A stretch of 64,000 nucleotides of DNA from Cristatella mucedo (lineage: Eukaryota; Bryozoa; Phylactolaemata; Cristatellidae): the NCBI GenBank assembly GCA_009760855.2, contig WPIO01000135.1, forward strand, positions 622,001 to 686,000, read 5' to 3'. The position numbers and the translations under genes were made by a program. Each line of letters opens with the position of its first letter. Within the stretch, counting starts at the first letter, position 1. The notes below the pieces were generated by a model. It made no database searches and was not told the origin of the DNA. It saw nothing but the letters and a program-made list of their open reading frames with translations. Shown here one piece after another: positions 35,882-48,500 of the stretch.

Positions 35882-38022
35882 TAAAATACAGGAGCCAACG
35901 ATAAGTTGGGTGGCATATACTGCATATGTAACCCAGACCATATGTGACGTGGGCAACTAACAGAGAGCACACATGTGACATTATAATGAAAAAAGCATTT
36001 GCATGGTACAAGATACAATTTCAATGTCTGGCACAGCAGCGCCGAAGGATCTCGCTAGCAATTCCTGTAGCGATTAGTGGGAGATACCTATAACCTGATG
36101 CAGGCAGAAATAGAATAAAATGCGCCGGGGAAACTCATAAAAGCTACAACCCCACAGACAAACCATCAGCCACAAAAAAGCATTACATTTCCTGTATGAA
36201 AATGACACCGTCGATGAAATGGTGGCTGAAAGTGGTGGCACCATCTCAATCGTAAGTACCACCATGTCACCTCGTCCGACACCATCGTTTTGTCTAACTC
36301 ATTAAGGTGTGGCTGGTTCGGTTGCCGAGGGGGGCAGGGTGCCCCTCCTTCCAATGCAAAAGGCAGCTTTTGACAAAGGTCAAGTCATTTGGAGGAAGAT
36401 CGACTTTGCATATTCCAGGCTGGCCAAACAGCTTGAAGGCAGCATAGCTTTTCATAACGTGCTAGCAGTCGGCTGTGGTAGTAACAAAGAATACTTCAGG
36501 CATAAGATACGTACTGCCCGTGTCAAGGCTGAGCACTCTCAAACACCACTTCAAGTGGACTGCTGCTCTCCATCTCGTGGCCGCTAGCCTGGATCTCGCC
36601 GATCACGAGCTTGGAGTCCTGATACCCAGCCGCGCCAGGAGCTGGCACCTGTACTGGCTCTGGATACAGCAAAGACAGGCAAAGAGATCAGGCGAAAGCT
36701 GGCTAACATCAGAAGAGTAATGAGCACATGTGGGGGAATCCAATTACAGAGGAGGTAGGCAGACACGAGAGATTGAACGAAGCAAGTGTGGCTGGCTACT
36801 TTCTTAAGAGAGCACCGATATATTGCAGTGAAAGAAACAGCCAACTTACACCAATAACACGTAATGGGAAGTTAGTTGAAACCAACTGCCAGAAGAGCAA
36901 GCACAGTTGTCAGGAGTTCGTGAACGTACGGAATTTAGCAGACGACAATAGATAACACAAGACATTGTCTATAGTGAAATTCATGGTACTATAAAGAGTG
37001 GCACAAGGACCTTCCTTCAACTAGCCTTGTGCATTGACCACCTCCTACACAATACGCATGCCTTGCGGCATTCATAGCCAGGGTGCGCTTGTAGTTTCAA
37101 TGTATCGGGCTTCATTATTTTGTGATCTCGTGCTTTCAGGTTGCGACTAGTTGTTGGCTATGACTTCCAGATCGCATGTGCTGCTTACAGGAGGAATTTG
37201 CTAACGCTTGGGTGACTCGAAACAGGATAACCACAACTGTATTTGCTGGCAGCTAAGCCTAAAAGCTTGTAGCTTGCTCTCGGACAAGCTGCTGCTAGAA
37301 TTGGGTGCCGTTCAACTGTTGACGAGCAGAATTGTGAAGTCGAATCTTCCTGTTGCTTTAAGATCTCCACCACCGTCTACTCGAGCAGCAACCGCATCGT
37401 ACGACATACATGGTGATATTAAAAACTCTTCAGGGTCAGGCTCCTACCTACCTTGCCGCCTACGTAACAGACGGACCATTTACACTCTCCAAAGGTTGCA
37501 CTTCGCAATGCCAAGGCTAACTGTTTCTCAAGACGCACACTGACATTTAAGAGTCAGCTCGGAAGCACATACCGATTTTTATGGAACATCTGCATATCAA
37601 ATGCTGTCTCATTTTGCTGCAAAACCCGACTTCACTCCAGTTGGGTGCGGTTGCACTAGCACTGCAACTCCTTTGCCTGGGTGCATAGATGCAGTTCATA
37701 GTATCTCAGTATTTGAGCAAGTAAAATACCCATATGAACAGAAATTTCTGTCTACTTTTGCAGAGTAAAGTGACAAAGTACTTTTAAAGCATCTATGACA
37801 TGTATTATCAGATCTTAAATCCAGCCGTCCTACCCAGGAGATATAGTACACTTCTGGGTTCCTTATCAATGCCACATATAAATAGCAGCAACATGGAAAG
37901 TGCAACAAGCTGTTACCATCCTCTCCATGGCCACCGAAGGTTGTTGATGGGAAATAAACTAGATTATTTAGTTGTTGCTTTTACAGGAGTTTCGATAGCT
38001 CGGTCATATGAGCCTTGTAAAT
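35882..38022. other. No recognised gene
   Basis: Two overlapping plus-strand frames at 36309-36720 and one at 37800-38147 are open for 80-115 codons, without recognisable domains or repeat structure. Confidence 0.3.
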
Positions 38023-38460
38023 ATAATCAGCAGACACAAGCCAATAATATTAATAATGGTCAGACATTTGCACAACACCTTAATGGAGCTACATCTCTTT
38101 CCGGGCAAGGTGCATATACTGGTGGAACGAAATACAAGCTGATATGACTGTACACCAATTAGTTAGTTTTACGCCAAATTATAACTTCAGCTCGTTTTAT
38201 TGACATATCTCCAACAAGCTATATCATTACAATGCAATGTGGACTATAGCTCTACAAATATTGAGCTTGAACTCAAGTAGTAATTTTAGTAATTCAGGCT
38301 ATCACTAAAACCTGGCTACGGGTTCCTCTGATGATTGTGAACACATTTCGTCTGATGGGACCTATTATAGAAGCGGCGACACTAGGCTTGGCTTGTCGTA
38401 TCATGTAAATGACTACTCCCATCATGGTATGCAATGCGACTCTTTCCCTTTAGGCATGAC
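38023..38460 (+). repeat. Left arm of a near-identical 438-bp inverted repeat
   Basis: Runs from ATATAATCAGCAGACACAAG to CCCTTTAGGCATGAC. Its reverse complement recurs at 39561-40000 with essentially no differences by eye. The arms carry no recognisable coding sequence. Confidence 0.85.
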
Positions 38461-39560
38461 ATTATTAGAGCCAAAGATGTGAGTACCAATGAGTAGCCAG
38501 GGTCGCATACCATAGCTTAATGATTAAGCAGCAGGCTTGGGTTCACCCGTTTCTGATCACAGTCTAGCACAAGCCAGCTCTTAGCTCAGCCTCGAGCAGA
38601 GAGTTTTCGATTTTTGGCACTCCTGCCTCTATTCTCTACTCCTGCCACTCACTTCTCTTCTCAAGTTAAAGCTTTTTTTAATTTTTAAAATTTGATCTGT
38701 GTCCCATACATGCCAATTCGCATTGCACTTCGTTCAGCTTGGTGTTATTGACCTCTTTTGATTTCTAATCTGCTGTCATTGGCTCCCTGTCATTCTAGGC
38801 TAGTGTGTGCCTCTTGTCGACGATTGCATCCGGCGCTTGTCTGTAAAAAGCAGACCAGCAAGAGAAAAGACCGTGAAGTGGAAATCGGCAAGTTTAACAG
38901 CCTGTGCGTAGTAGCAGGAGACTCCACATCGCTATCTGCCTACTAGCAGTGGTCAATACAGAAACTACTAACTGCCTAACACAGCAAACAAATGACTTGG
39001 GGCTTTAAGTGCAAGAACCTAAAGGGACAAAGAGCTTTCTAAAATGGCGCCGGTGTGGCAGCACTCAATCGGCTGCTGCTGTACCCTAGACCTTCACCCG
39101 GTTCCCTCACATGTCGCCTGGGAGAGAATCAGAGATAAGATAATTTCATAGGTCAGTTGTATGAGGTACACCGATCAGTAGCGTCTGAGAAGAACAGCAG
39201 AGGAGCAATCCCAATTCGCAATGCCTTCAGTTGTGACTTTCTAGTGGCCCAAATTATCAAAACCGTCAGAAAACTGTAGAACCAGAAACTACTCACCATC
39301 ATAGCAGAATACCTTCTACTGATTTGATTTTGCATTTATCTGTTCTACACATCTTCTTTTTTGCCCGATTCTTGATAAATGTGTCCCTAAAGATCTCGTC
39401 GAGCAGCAAGACAGGAATGGCTTATATAATAAATTGTGTGTAAGGATTTAAGTGGCATTGTTCCACTGAAACCGCACTAATTCTTAAGACAAATTGCAGT
39501 CGAATCGAACCTCTCTGTAAACACACCGCCTGTCGGAAGATTGTAAATGCTTATATAGTT
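38461..39560. other. Spacer between the inverted-repeat arms
   Basis: 1.1 kb without recognisable transposase or other domain. The best open frames are 60-62 codons. If the arms are terminal repeats this would be a non-autonomous element. Confidence 0.4.
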
Positions 39561-40000
39561 GTCATGCCTAAAGGGAAAGAGTCGCATTGCATACCATGAT
39601 GGGAGTAGTCATTTACATGATACGACAAGCCAAGCCTAGTGTCGCCGCTTCTATAATAGGTCCCATCAGACGAAATGTGTTCACAATCATCAGAGGAACC
39701 CGTAGCCAGGTTTTAGTGATAGCCTGAATTACTAAAATTACTACTTGAGTTCAAGCTCAATATTTGTAGAGCTATAGTCCACATTGCATTGTAATGATAT
39801 AGCTTGTTGGAGATATGTCAATAAAACGAGCTGAAGTTATAATTTGGCGTAAAACTAACTAATTGGTGTACAGTCATATCAGCTTGTATTTCGTTCCACC
39901 AGTATATGCACCTTGCCCGGAAAGAGATGTAGCTCCATTAAGGTGTTGTGCAAATGTCTGACCATTATTAATATTATTGGCTTGTGTCTGCTGATTATAT
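39561..40000 (-). repeat. Right arm of the 438-bp inverted repeat
   Basis: Starts GTCATGCCTAAAGGGAAAGA and ends TGTGTCTGCTGATTATAT. It lies about 200 bp below the stop of the AP1AR homologue, so it may be in its 3' UTR. Confidence 0.85.
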
Positions 40001-40019
40001 GACACACACACACATGCAT

Positions 40020-40110
40020 ATATATATATGCATATAACTCATTCGACCGTAGTTATATATATATATATATAACTCATTCGACTTAGTTATATATATATAT
40101 ATATATATAA
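40020..40110. repeat. TA-rich repeat with ATAACTCATTCGAC units
   Basis: Alternating (TA)n blocks and ACTCATTCGAC(CG)TAGTTA / ACTAATGCGAC spacers, about three units. It can fold into hairpins and lies between the inverted-repeat arm and the last AP1AR exon. Confidence 0.7.
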
Positions 40111-40194
40111 CTAATGCGACCGCGCATGTTCCTGTGTTCGTGTGTCCTCTGTGTATGTGCGCGTGCGCGCGCGTGAGTGTGTCAGTGTGTGTGT

Positions 40195-40294
40195 CTATAT
40201 GCTCGTATTGCCAATATACGTACTTCCACTTGCAGCAGCACTTTTAACGCTGATCTGGTCTAAAAAGTTATCGAAGTCATCTTCGCCGCCGGCC
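40195..40294 (-). CDS. AP1AR: AP1AR homologue exon 7 (EDDF tail and stop)
   Basis: A strong acceptor (attttttcccttacag|) is followed by codons for [18 protein letters not shown] and a Ser/Ala/Thr tail ending at TAG 40197-40195. EDDF sits in the same relative place as the GPEDDFES segment of AP1AR. I saw no AATAAA on this strand in the first 600 nt downstream. A GT inside the exon (after ...GGAA) could act as a donor to further exons, so the 3' end is the least certain part. Confidence 0.65.
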
Positions 40295-40523
40295 CTGTAA
40301 GGGAAAAAATGGAAGCTCCATGTTACGTCACACTATAATTTGCATCAATGGAGGTATCAATAATGGCAAGGATGCAGCTACCAGTACCAACATACAGCAG
40401 GCAGCATGGACGGACGGAGCAACAACTTCAGCAAGCCAATATAAGGCTATTTTATCAAAGCTGTCGTACAAAGGCTGGCAAGTAATAATAGCTAGATATT
40501 TGCATAGCACCCAAAGAGAACCG

Positions 40524-40600
<77 letters not shown>

Positions 40601-42523
40601 TCTGGCCACTTCACATAGACAGGTAGACAAGTAGGGGAGCCAGTAGAGGCATGTTCGGGGCTAAAAGAGGTGGAAGAAGCCACCGTTGCACGGCCCTGCA
40701 TGCACTGCTAAAATGAGAGGGATACCGAACGAGTCTATTAGGTGAACACTGCAAGCTGTGCCACATAAAGTATGTGAAACAAACACTGGCACAGCTTACC
40801 ACGGTCAAAAGATGTTACTGGGGTAAACCAATGCCAGTCGAAATGGCTCGAACAATCTAGCCAGTCATCAAAATAAATACAATTCATCTGTATGGCGCCG
40901 TCATATTAGACCCTAATCTCTATTCCGGTGCTTCCCATAATACCTCAGGACTCGAGACCACGACCTCGACCATGAAATACATTCATCTTGACCTTGGTGG
41001 GGCAAGCAAGCAGTGTAATAGCCACTGACAAGGTCACCCAATGAATATAAATTTACAGTGGCTGTGAGACAGTAAATAAATGGCAACTCACTTGCCAGTA
41101 TAGGCTTTACAAGTGCTACATTACTAAACAGCGTCAGCTCTACAGCTATCAGCTGCTGCTGATGGCATTATTAGGGCGTCCTTCAGGCTGTCTTTCGCAA
41201 AGGCTCTGTGAGCCACCCGATTGTGAATAGTGTCCACTGATTGGCAATATCTCTAATCAGCCAGCCGAAACGTCTCTGGACCGGGCGAGAGCTGTCACTG
41301 CCTTCACAAAACAGAAAGGAGGCAGCACTGCTGAAACAGCCGTGCAAGAAGAGCCTTTGTCTGGAAAAAGATGGCCAAGAAATCTATGCATCCAGACGGA
41401 AGACCCATTTTAACAGCAGCTAAATGTCACGTGACTTCTGTGACAGATCGCTGGAACTAATCAATTCAGTTAGCAACACAGGGCGTCGGTGACTAACGAA
41501 TTCCAAAGCAACCTCTCCTTGGACGACCTCATCAGCTCCACAGTCAAATCTGCCTACTTTCAGCTTCATAACATTGCTAAGGATACCACGTCCAAGTTGG
41601 TCCGTGCATTCGTGACATCCCATCTCGACTTCTGCAACTCACTGCTTGCTGGCCTACCAGCATGTGCGATCAGGCGATTGCAGCTGGTGCAAAACTCCTC
41701 TGCTAGGCTTGTCTGTCGTGAGCGTCGCAGTTGCCACATTACTCCACTTCTCGCCGACCTGCACTGGCTACCAGTCAAGCAACGGATTGACTACAAGGTT
41801 TTGTCGCTCACTTTTAGGTCCCTTCATTCTATGGCTCCGGCCTATCTCTCAGATATACTCTCCCATCAGGCCAAGCATCGTACCACCCGCTTTTCGGAAT
41901 CCAACAGTCTAGAAATACCTCGTACAAACCTTAAAACCTTTGGAGACCGTGCATTTAGTTCGTATGCTCCCAAAGCCTGGAACTCCCTCCCGACCTGCGT
42001 CAGAACATCCCCTGACTTGACCACATTTAAAAAGAATTTAAAAACACCTATTTAGGACAGCATTTAGTGGGTCCCTGTGATTCGTCTTTGATGTGCTTAT
42101 GCATGCTGACACTGTGCATGCTGCCACTAACCACATTTGCATGCTGACCCTATGCGTGTCACCCCTAACCATATTATTCATTTAGTTTGTTTATCAAGCA
42201 TGATTTTACTCACCATTCAATTGCATTTCCCTTTGCAGCAAATGTAAAGCGCCTAGAGAGAGATTAAGTTCTCTGAGGCGATTTATCAAGTGCATTATTA
42301 TTATTATTATTATTATAATTTAGTAACTAAACTTTACTAAAATAGTAACTTCATGGTAGTGGTAACACATAGAGAAGGTGAGTTAGCTTTTAGTACGGCT
42401 GTTGTTTGCTAGTTCTTGCAAGCTGTGCGACGTCCACATGCTAAACAGCACCCTTAGCAGACACACGACTGTGCTGTTTCTAAATAGACAACAGTTTCGA
42501 AACTAGTCTAATATGATACCTAC

Positions 42524-42554
<31 letters not shown>

Positions 42555-45500
42555 ACTTGATAAAGCACCCTCAGAGAACTTAATCTCTTTCTAGGCACTT
42601 TAGATTTGCTGCAAAGGAAACGCGATCAAATGGTGAGTGGTATCATGCATGATAAACAACAAGACTAATATGGTTAGGGGTGACATGCACAGGGTCAGCA
42701 TGCAAGAGTGGTTAGTGGCAGCATGCACAGTGTCAGCATGCATAAGCACATAAAGGACAAATCACATGGACCCACTACATGCTGTCATAAATAGATGCTA
42801 TTTCAAGTTCTTTTTAAATGTGGTCAAGTCAGGGGATTCTTGATGCAAGTCGGCAGTGAGTTCTAGGCTTTGGGAGCATACGAACTAAATGCACGAGAGG
42901 ATGGATTTGACATTTGTACGAGGTATAGGTAAACAGTTAGATTCCAAAAAGCAGCTCGCACGATGCTTGGCCTGGTGGGGGAGTAGATCTGATGGGTAGG
43001 CTGGAGCCAAAGAATGAAAGGACCTAAAAGTGAGCGACAAAACCTTGAAGTTGATCCGTTACTTGACAGGGAGCCAGTGCAGGTCGGCAAGAAGTGGTGT
43101 GATGTGGCAACTGCTACGCTCACGCCAGACAAGCCTAGCTGCAGAGTTTTGCACCAGCTGTAAGCCCCTGAGTGCACATGTCGGTAGGCCAGCAAGCAGT
43201 GATTTGCAGAAGTCAAGACGGGAGCTCAACCTCGTGCCAATAAACTTCCAACTAACTCCTTTTGGCTTAAATTGTGCCTAAACTGACGAGCTTGAAGAGC
43301 CGAGACACCTGAAAATTTGAGGCTATGTCATATGTTTAGACTGGCAAGGGGTGGGCACAGGAAGCTGACAGGAAAGTTCAGAGTCTCGGGGGCCGGGTTC
43401 GAAGAACTATCAGGCGGACTATTTCTTGGCAGTACATCGGCGACTTCCGAGGCAGCCGACCAATCAGGAACAGACCCAAAAACAAAATAGATGGCATCTT
43501 CATAAATGCATTGTGTGGGGGAGACCAGGCTGTGGGACTGCAACAGTTCAGAATGCAGGAATTTATTAATCAAGATAGGTGCCGAATAAAGGACTAGCAT
43601 ACAGGCATAGATAGGAAGCAGAAGATACTTGTCCGTATATAGACTGCTCAATTTCGATTCGCCACCAAAAGGGAAACTTTACGACCTTCAACCTTTTACG
43701 ACTTTACCCCCGAGACTTCTCCAATGCTAAGTGGGAGAAGTACCATCTACAGCCCGACAACGAGGCTAGTCTCGACTCCGACTTGTTACACAGTGTAGAC
43801 ACGGCTGGTTCGAGACTAGGTAGTACTAGATAAACTGTCACGGCTGTTTGATCCCAAACGTTTGCTGGTGCAGATGCAGCTTTAATGGCATGGCTACTGA
43901 TGATCTAATACTGGCTTTACTCTGCATAGGCAAATGCATCCAAGATTAACCGCCGAGAACCAGCTATTTGCCCCCTTCGAGTGAACACCAAGAAATGCCG
44001 ACTCGAACAAATAATTATTTTTTTGTATAGCACTCGGAAAGAACTGAATCCCTATTAAGGCTATTTTATTGAGGACAGATAGCTTGAGCCCACAACCCTG
44101 GTGGTTAAAGGCCAGCACATTACCCCTGGGCCAAACCAGGACATCTTAATTTACATATTTTGCATACCAGCTCTTAAAGCTCCCTCACCATGCAGCAGGA
44201 GCACTCAAATTTACATGCCAAGTAACGGAATGCACTCGTTCATTAGCCACACGAGCACAAACGGCTAGAGCCTAGCTCCAGTGAAGCCCTCACGGCCCAC
44301 TGGCTTCCGACTGTTTGCCCTCCAAAGGTGAAGGCCGAGCGCTAGGCTGGGCCGGCGGCACACTGCGCTCCCTAGTCGGTCGAGCAGCACCACTCACACG
44401 TTCCACTCGCCGTCGTCGCCCAGCCAGCGATCAGCGCGGCCGGGGTCTGCAGGCGCGGCCCCAGCTTCGCCCGTCAGCGCCGGCAGTCGCTGCTGCGCCC
44501 AATGATGCCACGCCTGACCGTCAGCAGCGGCAGCGATGTCACCGCCGGCAGCTGCCGGCATCGACGCTGCCTGGTGGCCACGCTGGCCGTACTGAGGAGT
44601 GGCAAAGGTGGCAGCAGCAGCATCTCGGCGAGTGGTCTCCTCCTGGCGACGCAGCTCTTCCTCGCGACGACGCAACTACAACGGGAAGGCTCAGTCAGTT
44701 CAGTCTCAGGCAGTCGGGGGCTTCGACCAGCAGCGCGGCCCCCACGGCTGGCCGGGAAACGAGGAGTAGCCCTCGGCTGCTTCCGGTGCTGCAAGCTACA
44801 GCCGCAGCTGCCGCAGGCGGCTCGGCAGATGCGCAAGCAGGCAGGCAGGCAGGCACACCAGGCAGGCAGGCACACCAGGCAGGCAGGCACACCAGGCAGG
44901 CAGGCAGGCAGGCAGGCACACCAGGCAGGCAGGCAGGCAGGCAGGCACACCAGGCAGGCAGGCAGGCAGGCACACCAGGCAGGCAGGCAGGCAGGCACAC
45001 CAGGCAGGCACACCAGGCAGGCACACCAGGCAGGCACACCAGGCAGGCAGGCAGGCACACCAGGCAGGCAGGCAGGCACACCAGGCAGGCAGGCAGGCAG
45101 GCAGGCAAACCAGGCAGGCAGGCAGGCACACCAGGCAGGCAGGCAGGCACACCAGGCAGGCAGGCAGGCACGCCAGGCAGGCAGACAGGCACACCAGGCA
45201 GGCAGGCAGGCACACCAGGCAGGCAGGCAGGCACACCAGGCAGGCAGGCAGGCACACCAGGCAGGCAGGCAGGCAGGCACACCAGGCAGGCAGGCAGGCA
45301 GGCACACCAGGCAGGCAGGCAGGCAGGCAGGCACACCAGGCGGCCGACCTGAGAGGTTGGGGTGGGCAAGGCGCGCCCGAGGGAGGAGGAGGAGGAGAGG
45401 CGGCCGCCGCCACGCTGGTCACCTGCTCGTCGATCTGTGCATCGAGTGCTCGCTGCTCACTCATGAGAGCCTCGTAGTTCCTGGATCGCAGCAGAAGCTT

Positions 45501-48500
45501 CTCCCGCTCTGTGACGGCGCTGCAAGAGCGAGCTGCCGAGCTAGTGCTGGCGGCAGCTTTAAATCTTCCGGTCAGGGTCAGGGGCAGGGCCGGGAGGGCA
45601 AACTGTGACAGTGCTCTGGCTGCCGAATGCACCTGCCGCCATGGTACCAGGCTCATGGCAAGGACTACGACGGGGAGCAATAGCAGTCCTTTGCATAGTG
45701 ACAGTAGAGAACTAGTAGTTCTCTTTCTAGAAGTGAACTTTACACAATTGAGCGCTGGCGATAGATAAACCGTTCGTAGACGTAGCAAGCTCTGAGCAAG
45801 ACCGTCGCGGCAGAAATCACAGTAGCACGTGAACAAATCGAATTCAGCCGATCCTGGACTGGCTAGCTCTGTAAGCACCTACAGCTCGTGGAAATGGAAA
45901 GGTATAGGCCAGAAGCTGCCAGTTCAGCTCCAGAAATGGCTGTCAGAGTAACTGTGATCCGCCTGAACGACTGGCTATATTTCGTACGATCAAACCAGCT
46001 CGGTAGGAGGTAGAGAAACTAGGAAGGCTTTAGTACATGTCCTGAGCAGTGTGAGTCGTGCGATGGGCTGCTAGTATTAGGTATATCTTGGCAGCTGGAC
46101 GGGATTACAATCAGAGCTGACAGCTAAATTTTCAAAGGGCTCTGATATGCCATTAAAAGATATGCCAGCAACAGAGAGAAATCAGGGTACGTCTCGCAGT
46201 CTACAGAGTTCATATCCACTAACTATACTTACACGCTGACCCAGTGCATGTCACCCCTAACCACGCTATTCATGTTGTTTATCAAGCATGATATTACTCA
46301 CCATTCAATCGCGGTTCCCTTTGCAGCAAATGTAAAGCGCCTAGAGAGAGTTCTCTGAGGACATCAAGTGCATTATTATTTTTACTATTATTATTATTAT
46401 TATTATTATTATGTTTGCCTTGCTGCAGGTCAGTAAGCCTTGCATGCTTCCCTGTGCATGTCACCCCTAAACTTGTCATCCTTGTTGTTTATTAAGCATG
46501 CTACCACCCACCATTCGGTCGTGCTTCCTGTGCAGCAGATGTAAAGCGCCTAGAAAGAGACTGAGTTCTCTGGGGAAGCTATATCAAATGCATCATTATT
46601 ATTATGCTGAGCTGGTGTGGCCCATGGGTTAAGGTGCTCGCCCCGAACAAGGTCTGGCTGAGGTCGTGGGCTCGAGCCCTGAGGCACATGTGAAGCGCTT
46701 TTGAATAGAGATAAAGTTCTCGTGGGATGCTAAACAAATGAACTATATTATATATGTGTACATTATATTATTATTATCTTGATTATTAATATTATCTTGA
46801 TTATTATTATCAGACCTTGTGCCACGAGGGACCTATTCCCTAGCCGATAACCAATTTCGACGAATGATTTGTAACTTTCAGTACTCTTGAAAATGATTAA
46901 CAGGACGGATTCAAAATCTGCAATGCTCAGATGTCATAACGATTGACTTCTCTTACAAGACGTTGGATCCAACAGTTCAATAGCCTAATCTAACAGTTGC
47001 TAAGCACAGCTCTACTTATGTAAACTTTGCTGCAGTGCAGTCGCCGCACAGAAAGTTCATCAATATGAACTTCTTTCCTCTAAACACGTTCCTTGACCAA
47101 TGTCGTCCCTCAAGACACATTCGTCGGTAAATGCCACAGAAACGGCTAGATGATAATTGAAACAGTTGCGTGTGAACTACCGTGAGCTAACATTGCAAGA
47201 AGCCTCGATGGTTGGCTGCCTTGTACATCAGAATGCTGCCTATCGCAGCACATGTACAGTGCCTAGAAAGCGACATAGATCACAGTAAGTGTTACAGAAA
47301 AGAGTTAGTATTATTATTGTATTAATGCTTGGTGCTTCTAATTGTTTTAATCGCCCGAAGGTAATACGACAAAAACAAGTGTTAATAATAACGGAACCTA
47401 AGCCGAACGGTCGGAGCCACAGCAAATGTCGCATCACTGATAACAAAAGAGCACAATATATGTTTAGAAAGGGAAGCCTTTGAACACAACAGCAGCAGAT
47501 TCAACAAAGCCTGCACACCGCGACCATGAGCCACTTGCAACATCCTCAGCTGGGCACAAAGTAATAGGAAGAGTTAAAGAGTGAAGAATTCAACCAAGTG
47601 GGAGCACACAAATTCCAACGATCAATTACCGAGCATGCAAAAGCAGTCCAGAAGAGGTCTTAGCAGATAAGTACAACAACACGTGGCAATCCTCTCTGCA
47701 AGTCAATTGTTTGCATGGACGATCCCATTCAGTAGGGAGTGGTTCTCGAAAAAAGTCCTAAGTCTTTGAGCTTTTTCTCTGATCCAAGTCGCTTGCCTCA
47801 TGCTTCCTTTACAGCATATGTAATGTTCTCTGAGATTGCTACACAAATGTATTACTATTATCAGTACATGTCGATCATTGATATAAATATGATAGCAACA
47901 AATTTAATTATTTTGAGGCTGCAGCTTTAATTATCGAGTCTGTTTTCATAAATGGGCATCGACAGTGAAAGGTCGACTTTCTCAAATCTGCCTGCAGATA
48001 AGTAATTCTAAAACAAGTAATTTGCCAGCTGTATGCCATAAGCCAAGAAAAGAAATGCTAATCTAGGTCAAGCCAAAATGAAATATAGACAGAGACAGCT
48101 ACGATGGGATACTTCTTAGCTAGATTTGGCGTTGCATGGCAAATGAAGCAAAGATTTACCATCCCAATCTAAGTTTCATTTGATGCCTATTTGCTTATAT
48201 ACCTACACTCAGGCACAAACAAATACTCACAGTATGGTCGCCGCAGCCATAAATTCGTTACATAAATAGTGTTACATACTTGGCATAACTTTAGTATGCC
48301 TGGCATACTAAAGTTATGCCAAATATGTAACAATATTTACTAAAAACCCTAAAAGAACAATAACACATGCTGTTGGTGAGTGTGGCCTCAGCTGCCTGTC
48401 GATATTCCTCCTCAATAGTAGTTTTATAGGGTTCAAATCAGACGGCTTGCTGAGCCACTGCACCAGCACCAAATAAGGATTCATCCAGAAACTACTTCAC

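Noticed and set aside
37560-38010. Possible PIF/Harbinger transposase (GCIDAVHS-like peptide)
   Set aside because: Only a few residues resemble the DDE block, frames are full of stops, and no further blocks follow.
44836-45340. Regularly spaced repeats resembling a CRISPR array
   Set aside because: Spacers are all the same CACAC motif and the context is eukaryotic. It is a compound microsatellite.
44315-45878. 300-368-codon open frames with AGRQ / CLPAW repeats
   Set aside because: They are translations of the (CAGG)n array. Only the splice-bounded AP1AR exons on minus have protein-like composition.
46603-46680. Possible tRNA genes at the SINE heads
   Set aside because: The A and B boxes are present but acceptor stems do not pair, and the same body and tail follow in every copy, so these are SINEs.
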